Shown here: piece after piece, positions 1-11,535 of the stretch
Numbering within the stretch: the first letter of the stretch is position 1
Layout: the number at the start of each line of letters is the position of its first letter
NCBI GenBank assembly: GCA_003344405.1
Contig: NOWV01000049.1
Span: 124,001-188,000, forward strand
Origin: Trichoplax sp. H2
Lineage: Eukaryota; Placozoa; Uniplacotomia; Trichoplacea
Direction: 5' to 3'
DNA: 64,000 nucleotides
The notes under the pieces: generated by a model
What the model saw: only the letters and a program-made list of their open reading frames with translations
The model's database searches: none
What the model was told of the DNA's origin: nothing
Position numbers and translations under genes: made by a program

Positions 1-263
1 CTTGATCTTTTGGATCCAGGTCAACTGTAATTTTGCATATATGGATAATATGATACGCTTTTCTGGATTGTAGATGTTATTTAATTTAAAAGTGAATTGA
101 AATATACATACAGTACATCAGTTTCTTGTCGGTAAGCATTTTTAAAGTTGATGCTTTTAAATTTTTTAAGTTATAGCATTATAAAGTTCCTTCATGAATA
201 ATTTTGTTGTGACGCAATTAGAGTGAGTTTCTATTTTCTATTTCCGTTATAAATTGAGTCAAA

Positions 264-707
264 TTTTTTTTCGGCAATGTTGAACATCAATATAATATCA
301 TGTTCAGTGACACTTTAAATCGATGCGACTATAGGCAGTAGTTCACATCCCAATTGATATGTTAATCGTTGATTTAAGAATCCTCCACTGATAATGGTAA
401 TTAAATCAAGAAAATAATTTTTTCTCACGGCTTTGTTACACGTATATTGCGATAATACTGCAAGTGGTAGAAATCAATCTATGATAGAATTACTTCATCA
501 TAAGGCTTATAATTTAATATTTGAAGTTTATATATTGTCTACTCCATTGGAATTTAGTTTTTTAAGGCAGATGAAGTATGTTCAGAAAAGTTCTTTCCAG
601 TCTACTTACTAATTGTGCTACACGACAATTACGCATTAATTTAATTCTCACCCAAGAATAATCCGATGTATTGTAAAATGGAAATCGATGCCCTAGATAA
701 CTGTCTA
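264..707. repeat. Left copy of a duplicated segment flanking the assembly gap
   Basis: This stretch matches 728-1274 almost base for base, starting at the T-run before tcggcaatgttg and ending at ctagataactgtcta. The visible differences are single bases (for example cgttgattt here and cgtcgattt in the right copy) and a block of roughly 110 bases near 962-1072 that is missing here. No gene is seen in it. It is most likely one of two alleles placed side by side by the assembler rather than a true genomic repeat. Confidence 0.9.
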
Positions 708-727
708 NNNNNNNNNNNNNNNNNNNN
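708..727. other. Assembly gap (20 N)
   Basis: Twenty undetermined bases separate two copies of the same sequence. The round number suggests a default gap size or an overlap that failed to merge, so the true distance here is unknown and may be negative. Confidence 0.98.
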
Positions 728-1274
728 TTTTTTTCGGCAATGTTGAACATCAATATAATATCATGTTCAGTGACACTTTAAATCGATGCGACTATAGGCA
801 GTAGTTCACATCCCAATTGATATGTTAATCGTCGATTTAAGAATCCTCCACTGATAATGGTAATTAAATCAAGAAAATAATTCTTTCTCACGGCTTTGTT
901 ACACGTATATTGCGATAATACTGCAAGTGGTAGAAATCAATCTATGATAGAATTACTTCATCAGATAAGTTGTAAAAAAATGATACTTATACACAGTATA
1001 AACTACATACTTACAATATAAATCTTGTAAACCTTGCTTTTCATTTTCGATAGCTAATTAATTACATCACGCTTATAATTTAATATTTGAAGTTTATATA
1101 TTGTCTACACCATTGGAATTTAGTATTTTTAGGGCAGATGAAGTATGTTCAGAAAAATTCTTTCCAGTCTACTTACTAATTGTGCTACACGACAATTACG
1201 CATTAATTTAATTCTCACCCAAGAATAATCCGATGTATTGTAAAATGGAAATCGATGCCCTAGATAACTGTCTA
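728..1274. repeat. Right copy of the duplicated segment, with an extra block
   Basis: This is the partner of 264-707. It carries an additional block of about 110 bases (about 962-1072) that interrupts the match between aattacttcatca and gcttataatttaatatttg. Otherwise it differs only by scattered substitutions. No coding potential was recognised. Confidence 0.9.
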
Positions 1275-2404
1275 GAAAATAGTCGGCAGTATTAACGGAA
1301 TTTTATGCAAAACTAGTTTATAAAGTACAGTACAGTATATGCACAGTATTATCCGTCGCTTTCTTGATTTATCTCTATTTACTAACGTACTAAATTGTTG
1401 ACTATCTGACATCTCAAAGATACTGAAATCACTATGATACAGATTCAACAAATACAATACTAGAATTCTTTTTTCTTGTAATAAATAATAAATACAGTTT
1501 TCGTTCTTGAACAAATGAACGATGAGAATGATATTTTAGAGTAAGACCAGGTGCGCTGTTGCTGTAGTATGTAAGACTTTATAGTTATTTCAGGAAGTTA
1601 ATCACGGCGCAGCATTTTACAATAACTTTTTTAGCTATTCTGCCGGAACCTGTTATATTCTACAGCTCCGTCTTCTATGTAATCTCAGTCGTAGTGCCTA
1701 CATTATCCAGTAGATATTTCCTTTTCGAAAACTAAAGGCATTTCAGAATAGAGTAGATTAGCTAATGATACAAGCAATCAAACACGATAAGAGTTCGTCG
1801 GTATTCATGTCCTATTGTATTGGGAGGCCAAATCTGATAGTATGCTCGTAGTGTTTAGTTTTCTGTAGTATTTTTAATTTTATTATTACAAATTTTGATC
1901 TGTAATATGTAGCATATTTAAAGATACTTCAGTTATTTTTGCTCACAAAGTATGCCAAGTTATCAATTCCATACTACGGTACTGCGTAAATCACTTCCAA
2001 GGCAGTATACTTATTGAAACCTTATACGGTAAATTTAGCCGTTACTTGCACTTTCAGGAGATTTCCTCTTACATGTATATTATTATATTTGTGAATATAA
2101 CAAAGATTAGTCCATAATTAAGCAATATGCAACGAACAGACAACAGATAAGGTGGCAACAGTAATCAGGAAAACAACCGAAATCTACGGAAATTTTATTT
2201 TATTGTATTGATGCTGGCAATATTACCTAACCGTCAGCAGAGATATAATAAGGGTTTAAATTATTTCTCGATTATGCTATTAAGTAGATCAACAATACAT
2301 GTTTGTCCACTAGATATGAGTATCAGAATTTAAATTTCGTAATATTGGTAAGAAGATTCCAACACAAATGTTACGGTATACAGCGACAGCAATCGCTAGG
2401 CAAT
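1275..2404. other. Non-coding stretch downstream of the oxoamine synthase gene
   Basis: AT-rich sequence with no long open frame and no recognisable exon. It holds the 3' flank of the minus-strand gene ending at 2405. A tttatttta tract near 2190 could read as AATAAA on the minus strand about 210 bases after the stop, but this is weak. Confidence 0.5.
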
Positions 2405-5400
2405 TCAATAATCTGATTTACTTAAAGTTATAACTTTGCTAACAAGCTTTTTAGATTGATCTCCTCGCGTGAGTTCTATAGCATCTCCAGTAATTTCAGG
2501 CAGACCGCCTAATTCTTTCCTTATTTCTACCATTGCATTGACTACGTAATCCATTTGCGATTTACTTATGGCACGATTTACAGTAAAGCGCATTCGGCCA
2601 TGACCTAAAATATGAAAGTGTAAGATAAAATGACTTACGATCTCTCATATTCAATTCGTTACAGAATCGTTATCGAGTAAATAAATAAATAAATATTTGG
2701 TCTGTTCTTCTCGAATAAGTCTCTAAAGTAAATTATCAATCACCAGGGTATTTTACTTGAGTTAAATAGATATTTATGATAAATAAAATATATTCTAAAT
2801 ACGAATACTTTAAATTTGCATCGATAAATCGAAATTAATGTAACATTTTCTTGTGATATGAGGGCCATTAATAATAAGTGTGGCTTAATGTTATCTAGTA
2901 ATAATTCATAAAATTTTTGATTGCGATTATCTTCCATTACTGATAATTATATCATGAGAGCTGAGTAGGATGATCTCAGTTTTTTAATATAATATTAATA
3001 TTAGTCAAGACGAACCTTTTGGTACGGCTGGAAAGCGAACACCAACACCTATGATTCCACGTTCTAATTTAATATAAAGATAAACATGGAATGAATCAGT
3101 TAGCTCTAGGAGTATTCATATCTCATTAACTTCTTAGAATAGTATCATCTCAGGAGAGCGGGATCATAAATATACGGTGAAGTAACGGCACATATGATTA
3201 TTAAAGTCTTATCACATATGCCGTTCGGTGACGTTATTACTTTGTAGACATTTACGTCCGATTTGTAGAAAATATTTTTATGGTATATATAATGAAATCA
3301 ATACATCAAATTTCTAAATTCACGAATCATCAAGTTCTGTTAGTGTCTAAGCTATAATACAAACTGGCCCCCAAATTTACATTATTTTAATATTAAGAAG
3401 TAAAATCTCTAGGTTACCACAATAGCAATAATTTTTTGAGTGAAAATCAAAATTGCTTTTCCTATCCTATATATATTGAGATATAACACACTGTAACGAG
3501 GCCATAAGCATTAAAATCTCACCTAATAGTCTATCGTAAACCTCGTAAACAGTTCTTTCTGATCCAATAATAATTGGGACAACGCCTGCCTCCATAATAC
3601 CCTATCAATTTATGCAATTTCAAAAGAATCCTTACAAAACTATTGGTACCGGAATATTACAACCATTTTTATGTAATCTCGTCCAAAGTATTAATGATAA
3701 ATTGATAATAAACTAATAAACTTTATATCCTTTTACGATATTACCCCATAAAGGTTCAATATAATCCAGCTACTTAGAATCAAGTACTATACTAATGGTT
3801 GAGACTAAATAGTACTACTTACGGATGTGGTATAATAATTATTTTTAAATTTTCTACTAAATCATAACTTACTATATGTAGAAATATAGCATATACATAC
3901 GTAATTAAACATTACTAACAGGAAGATCGAATCCTTGAGATAAAAGATTTTTCTTGAAATAGATGATATTTTCCTGAAGCGTTTTAACATGTTCTGGCTC
4001 ATCACTCATGATTTTGAACGACTAATTATAGTGAATGAGGAGATCAAGAATTAAACTTGAATAGTAATAAAGTTATCCAACATCATTTTGAAAATAATGG
4101 CATCAGAATCCTACTAACATTAGCATAATTTTATAGCAGATGAAATTTTAACTAACTTCCTTAATAGCTGCGCAATCGGCTACACTATTGAATGTACTCA
4201 TAAACCACTGACGGCTTGTATGACGAAGATAAGTAGTGAAATTTGCCGGTCCGCATACATAGCCACCATTACATCCAGAGCCTGCTTTTCCGCATGAGCC
4301 AGTTATAATATCAGAGTAATTTTTAACGCCATAGTATTCGTCCGTGCCTCTGGAATGAAGAAGTAAAGATATCATTAACAATTAACATATCATTAGGTGT
4401 ATTTTTTTCTATGTCACATCATAAGCTCTGATTATGTTTCGGCATACAGCTTTAAAACTGTTGCTAGAAAGTATTTGATAGAAATACACATATATACTAT
4501 TTATTTATGATCATTACATGCGTCCGTTTATGCTCACATAGATATAAAATTATGGCCAATGCATTGACCCGGGACAAATACTGCATTATGATTAAGCAAA
4601 GCTTTATGTTTCAAGTATATTTACTACAAAGAAACAAATTTATTCATATTATAATGATTGTGGTACCAGTGCATAAATGTGCATTATCATTGTACTACTA
4701 TTTACAGAGACGTTATGTAAATTTTCCAGCTTTAAGGTAATAGGTGCACCGTAAAAAACTAAATTAACTACTATGTCTATATACGTGAAAATAGTAACAG
4801 TAGTGACAGCAACTGCTAAGTATTGCAGGCTTTGAAACTGGTGTAAAAGTTCAATATTTTAGTCATAATGCAACCATAAGATCAATTTACAAGCTCGAAA
4901 ATATTAAGCGATTAAATCAATTAGTAATAGCGACCGTTATCAGTAGTATGAAGTAAAGTAAATTTAGTTGTAATCTTTTTGACACTGACTTTAATAAAAA
5001 AAGATCGTCGTTTGAAAGGACTTAATAAACGCTACCATGTCATAAATGGAAAAGCTGTAACTTTTGACATCTTCTTAAACTTCCAGTATTACTGATATGA
5101 TATACTTTGGATTTACTGTTTGTACTTACAGTAGGCTATAATTCAGGCTATACAAACATAGTCTGAATCATATACAGTTATGTAGTTTTTAATAATAAAT
5201 AGGTAAAAGAATACAATCAAATAATAATAATACTGTGCTTGGAATATTTAATATAGGTCATACTTCATATTTAATCTGATAAATGATTCATTTACCTGCC
5301 GGTCGCCCCTATAACGCCAGCACCATGGCAGTCATCATTAACAATGACAGCATTATATTTATCAGCTAATTCTCTCATTTTGCTAAAGTAAGTTTGTTGT

Positions 5401-6823
5401 AAGAAAAATAGAAGATAACGGTATTAATATTGTATGCATTCTTATAAATATATCTAGCATTAATTTTTCGTTATTTTGTAGCAAATAATTGAGGCAAGGA
5501 CTAAAATTTAATAATACTTGGAGATAGATTACGTATGGAAATTACTTAAGTTCATATTGTGACATACTAATCTATCAATTGAGCTCGTTCTAGTATTTAT
5601 ATCAAAGAGTCTATAAATTTATAGTTATTTAAACATCTTGAGTTTACATTATATCGACTATGGTGCCCTCCATGGAAAATATGCCATCTGTAAAGATGAA
5701 CGTTCTTCGAGGATTGAATTTTTGGCCTTCTATAAGCTTGGCTTCTAAATCTGAGATATCAAAATATTGCTATTAATAGCTTTATAAACTCGCATAATAG
5801 CGATTGTCAGTAAACCTTAATATGAACAACAACTTTTGCTATGCTACAATATTAAAGTGACAAACTCATATTTTTAACTTTCAGTTCCTGAATTATTCCT
5901 AGCTTTAACAATTAGCTAGTCATTGATTATTATACCTTTCATATCAAGTGTCTTATAGACCAATTTTTTAGCCGGAGATAATCTTACTCCCATAATAATA
6001 CTTGCATGGTTATTGGCATCACTAATGATTAGATCATCCTTTGTTGCAACCGCAACTATAAACGTATTACCAAGATATAAGCTATTATATAGTACAGCAT
6101 CTTCAGTACCATGATATCTGGCAATTTCAGCTTCAGTTTCGCGGTGTATATCCTAAGTGAGCAATTTTAAAGAAGGTAAAAGTCAACTTTAGCTTATATC
6201 TATTAAGATTTACACAGATTATATTTGCTATGATTATTTTTCAACATGAATTTAATATTTATCAGAAACACATAAACACCGCAGTCAGCTGAAATCATTT
6301 CATTCTCATATTATGATTAAAGTGAAGATACTGTTACTTTATATTATACCAATCCAATCAATTTTCCAGAACCACCAGTAGAAATAGTACTATGAGTATC
6401 TAATGCCTTTCTGATTGCACTAAAAATCCTTGGATGTCCCTAAAATTTTGATATGAATTAAATTTAATCGTTATTATTACAAGAACTGCCTGATATTAGA
6501 TATTACAGCAGCCAAGTAAATATTATTTGAAATCTATTTTCAGGATCGAAGAAAGAGCATTCTACGATATTGCTAATTCGCTCATGAACAACTAACATTC
6601 AACATGAGGTAAGAGTTGCTCAACATGTTTATCATATTTTTTCCTTTTGTTGGTATCAAGTCTGCTCCCTTCATATCCTTCACTTGAACAGTGGTATGCC
6701 ACCAGCCCATATCTTTATATTCTTGAAGACCTTTCGCACATTCTTCATCAAGTTTTCTTAGCGGCTTGGACCATTCAGCAGCTGCCGCTGTCGCATGTCT
6801 TATATGATTAGGAAGCTGAAATG
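2405..6823 (-). CDS. Alpha-oxoamine synthase, GCAT/KBL-like PLP enzyme (10 exons, N-terminus missing)
   Basis: Ten exons join in frame across GT/AG introns: 6823-6597, 6439-6350, 6152-5936, 5750-5648, 5382-5296, 4349-4157, 4021-3920, 3601-3523, 3063-3016 and 2604-2405, giving about 448 residues. Family landmarks appear in order: SNSYLMLN then GHPRIF; YHGTEDAVLYNS; NNHASIIMGVRLS; FIFTDGIFSMEG; the PLP-contacting DDCHGAGVIG; GRGTDEYYGV; the Schiff-base lysine in GSCGKAGSG; and FPAVPKG before RMRFTVNRA. The NNHASII, FTDG.FSM.G and GRGTDE segments fit glycine C-acetyltransferase best. That enzyme condenses glycine with acetyl-CoA, or cleaves 2-amino-3-oxobutyrate, in mitochondria. However, the GCAT segment SSVRFICGT is replaced by STISTGGSGKLIG, closer to the BioF style, and there is a tail of about 25 residues after the usual end. 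The first visible exon opens mid-codon at a TTACAG acceptor, so a start exon lies upstream of 6823 and was not found. The family is secure; the substrate is not. Confidence 0.85.
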
Positions 6824-9800
6824 CTGTAAATTTAATTAAAACCTTAATATGGTATGAGATAATTTACTACTTATAATGTAAAATTCACTGACGAAGCGTC
6901 ATAAGAAATGAGTGTTAATAATAGTCAGTTAACAAGGAAGTTATAATATATTTTGTAGCAATAGTTATAGATTAATCTATTATATCAAATAATAAAAATT
7001 AGTATTGTAAAAAGGATTTTTTGAAGCTGTGATACTACTCTAGGAAAGTCATGTTTTGGATGGCAGAGCGATTTAAATCTGTATAGTAAATATAAATACC
7101 AATTACATAATAAAGGGTACTAGATAATAGCAGGAGTAGATACTTTTTGTGGATATTTACTAACTTGTATATTTCTAAGTCGTTTAATCTGAAAAGATCT
7201 TCTAAACTGTTTAAATAAATAATACGGCATTGACGCAAATTAATAAAACCTCTGTTTGTACGTAATTTTATCAAGCTTTGCAAAATGTAGTACTGAATTT
7301 ATAACAAATTCAGAATTACGCGCATATGAGTAGAGAAGGTAGTGATCGATTTTCTATCAATTCTAGCTAGGCTGATACCAAAGTATTAATCTGTTATTTC
7401 AATTAACCTACACGATTATTTTTTCCCTTGCTAAAAGCCCAAGTAAAATTAGTTTGAGACATAATTAATGAAATTATTTTTAGTGACAGTGTTCGTAATT
7501 ATACTGATATAAGTTAAGTATATTACTCTTATAAAGATTACATCAACCTTACTAAGATTTAAACACTAGTTTCATACCTAATCTCTTAGTAGGAAGAGCC
7601 ATTGATTTGCAGGACGATTCTTCTAATTACCTCTTTGGCAATGTTAAACACCTTGGCTAAAAATCGATGAAAATGCAGTGATATGATGGCAATACTGCAG
7701 AATTTATACCTGAACAGGTGGTATGAACATTGAGCTAAACCTTGTGGTCAAATTACAGTTATAGAGTTTGTAAACAGGAGGTATGGGATAGTAATACTAT
7801 AGAAGATGAAAATTGACCTATGGACCGTATAATTGATCAAATGATCTTCGATCAGATTTTAACCTAACCAAGAATAGCGGAATGTCTGTTATAGGTGGGT
7901 AATAAAGTAACAACTGATACATCAATGCTTTTTAATAATTTTAATGGTATTTATCAATCTGCATAATGTTCTACCTCGTATTTTAGATTTCAGCAACAAA
8001 TTCAGAATTTTATAGCAGTCTATAATTAATTAATATATAATATGTATCGTACATAGCTTGACCGCATCTATAGTTCTAAAGATCAGATTGGAGCGTGTTA
8101 CGATTCAATTTTTTCAGTTTTATCCTCTATTTTGGTTTAATAAAGATACTGACTCCTATTTACTGCTTGCAGCTAATAAATTTAATGTATTGCTAATCGA
8201 TGATGACGATACCAGCATGTTTTTTGACTTACTAGGGTTCAAAGTTCAGACCCGGAATATATCTACATAAACAATTTTATTTTTTAGACTTTGTGCGTTG
8301 TAAACACTGGTACAGTAGCATGGGGGGGGGGTTGCCACTTACAAGTGTCAAACTATATCAAGGAGCAATTGCTAAGGAGTTCATGAGGTCTAGGCAAAGA
8401 AAGAAATATATCGAGCCAAATTGATACCATTTTTGCAATTACGTGCATGAGCGTAAGCTTTAGATTATTTAGGCTAAAGATATGGCTAGGACGCGTTAAT
8501 CATTTATGTATCGTTAAGCTTGCTGATCATCAAGATAAACCATGTTGTAGTAAATCTAGTCAACAGACATTATAGCAAAAGCTTAGAAATATTTACTAGT
8601 TGGTGCTAATTCAGAAAATTGACGATATTCCAATTTTATTTTGTCTACCTAACATGAAATTGAAACCAAGCATAAGATATGCATAGTCATGATGATTTAA
8701 ACCTTTAATTACCGATTACGTCATGATGCCGCGGTACTATGCAGCTAATGTTCCTGAATTTACCGGTATACATCGAATATAGCATAAGCATGTCAACAGG
8801 ATTATCCTGTTATGAACGACTTTTAGCAACCCATTACATCTACGGATATGAGTAAATCGGCTGATGCTTGTTTACCTAAGTAAAGAGCGAATAGGCTAAT
8901 AAAATCAATTAAACAGTATACATAAAACAATATCTCAACATATACAGTAGTATCGGTAATTTTATAAAGTGACTCTTACAATTTATAAAAAATTACGAAT
9001 ATCTACCCAGATAACTTAAATGATTGGATAAATTGTATTTATAATTGATTGAATTAATCATAATACAGCATATCCAAGTAAAATCACAGTGCGTGCATAC
9101 CCACTATATTGTATAGTAGAGTTTATGTTATAATTATTTGAAATGTTTCCATTTCATAATAGTATCCCTACAGCATAAATGACTTTTAACAATAGTAGTG
9201 CTGATAGCACTGTGTTTAGTAGCATGTGTTCAGCAACAGTAATACAAATTCCACTCTATTTAGTTATTTCGTAGGAATTAAAACCAAATAAATGAATTTA
9301 TGGGCTAATCAATAGATATAGTTCTCAAGAAATGAACTCCATGCAGTACTTAGGACTAAAGCATAGTCTAATTGATATGAATATCAGTAGAGACCAAGCT
9401 TATGGAGGTGGTGAAATTTCATCTGTTGCATAGTACTGTTAAAAGCGTTCGCTAGAAAATTTGTTTCTATATTCATATCCTTCAATCCTATGGCTGCTAT
9501 TGATATCTTGAAAGCGTGTATTACTCAATAAAAATTTTTGAATTAACTAGGGAAAATAAATTATCAAAATAAATTATCAATTGAACGATTTTCTAATTCG
9601 ATAATCTCCGTCTCCATATATCACGCAATAATAAGGTCAGCAAGTGTAGATAATGCCTATTTTGATTATTGTCCGCCGAGTATACAGATATTATAATCTT
9701 GGCTGTTTCTAGGAGATATTATAATCAATCACTACTTATGATAAAAATTGTTTACTAACTGAGTATCTGAAATCTTTATTCCATTAGAAGATATCCAAAT

Positions 9801-11178
9801 ATCGTAAAATGTTTCACAAACTGCTTGCATTGCTTTTATCTACCCAGTCATGATAAAATGAAATGGAGTAGCATATACTGTACAGTATCATAATTCACTA
9901 AGCTATGCTTAATTTCCATATAATTGTACGATGCTCTGACTTTAAGTAGTGTCTGAATATCCTTGAAAATTATAGTTTATATTCCAAAATAATTTTCTAA
10001 GTGTAGTAAATTCTAGTTTACTTACATACAACACAACTAAGACCAATACGTATGATCTTTATCACAAGCTGCATGATCATCAATGTAATCTACTACAGGG
10101 ATAATTTACTTTAATCACTATTACCTACGATTTACAGAATTAATCTAATTTGCTTTTAGCATTAGATAGATCTAACATTGTAAGAAATCGTGATGCATAA
10201 TGCATATTTACTACAGGAGAAATGATAACTTTTTTATCCTATATTTATAATAATAACTGGCAAATAAATGTGCTGATTTATTTATAGTAAGAGAGGGTGT
10301 GATATTATGTGTAGTAAATGTAACTTACATTAAAAAATAATTTGCTCCACTAGCATTATTTTAGCTAATTGAGCGTTCAGTTTGATTCTCTACTAAGAAA
10401 TTATTAGCGAAATAGACACGCTAACGGCAACAAACCATAACTAGTCAATTATCCCTGTCTTTTGTTTTGCTCAGCCTGTCTGAGAAGAGATGGCTGTTAG
10501 AATTTAAGGACAAGTTATTTCTTATTCATGCATGATCAATAATATTGTTAAAGGTTAGCTAAATTTATTCTGACAATGAATTCACTTTAAATCTATATGT
10601 ATTCTAATAATGGTTCCGAAAAATTCTTGAAAATATATTGACACAGCTAGCAAGCTCAAATATTACAAAGAATTAGGAGCAAATTGGACTACAGTCGGAC
10701 TATTATTTATAATTTTATATAATATTTTCTTCTAATCAAGCAAAATGTAAAAGTTATTAGCGTATAATAAAGATGACTAGAGTATTGTTTCGAGTTAAAA
10801 TGTGCATTTTATGACTTTACTAAATTTGTGAAATCTCTTCTTGAAATGGTAAGCAATTTTATGTTGAATGTAACCATAAATAGTAATTTATACGTATAGT
10901 GATATATAGTGATTACTTGCATACATGTAATAGTTCAAGCAAGTAGTTGCCAGCATAGGAGATGCTAATTTTTCTTCTTCAAAAATGGTTGAAAAACTAG
11001 CACATCCAACATCCTTGATGATATTATAAACAAATATTGAAGGCTACATTTCCAGGATATTCAAAATATAATCTACTTTACATTCTAAATTACAAGTAAT
11101 TACATGATCAAATAGGTATAAAGAATTAAATGGACAAACGGTGGATACTATAAATCTGATATAAATGCAAAGTTATAG

Positions 11179-11535
11179 GCATGAGTCCCTTTTGGAAGCT
11201 GTAAGCATCGATTAAAATTGCTTATTATGTACAATGTCTACTTTAGTTTCTGTAAATCCTATCAAGAAAGAATACAGCGCTACCGTAATAAAGCGTTAAA
11301 TTTAAGTATACTAATTTTTGATTCTTTAAAATACATACTAGTAGCTCTGAGTTAGATGCATGAATCCTCCTGTAGAAGCTATTAGCATCGATAAAAGCTA
11401 CTCATTATGTATAAAATCTACCTTAATTTATCGGAAATTCTTTCAGAAAACAATACCGTACTAGCATAACAAAGCGTTCAATCTAAAAATTCCAATTTTA
11501 TTCTTCGAAATAGATACAGATAGCTTTTTTCATTG
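11179..11535. repeat. Diverged tandem duplication, about 179-bp unit
   Basis: The segment starting gcatgagtcccttttggaag at 11179 recurs in degraded form from 11358 (gcatgaatcctcctgtagaag). Both copies share an order of matching blocks: aagctNttagcatcgat, gcttattatgta, tctac, and acaaagcgtt-like ends. Substitutions and small indels are frequent, so this is an old duplication. No coding role is apparent. Confidence 0.65.

Noticed and set aside
562-753. Minus-strand frame spanning the N gap
   Set aside because: It reads through undetermined bases and repeated haplotype sequence, and has no family motif.
7035-7283. Minus-strand 82-codon frame as possible first exon of the oxoamine synthase
   Set aside because: It begins at TTG after an in-frame stop with no ATG, and has no good donor to join the exon at 6823.
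8322-8331. Run of ten G as a possible regulatory G-tract
   Set aside because: A single homopolymer run without further G-tracts cannot form a quadruplex by itself, and may be a sequencing artefact.
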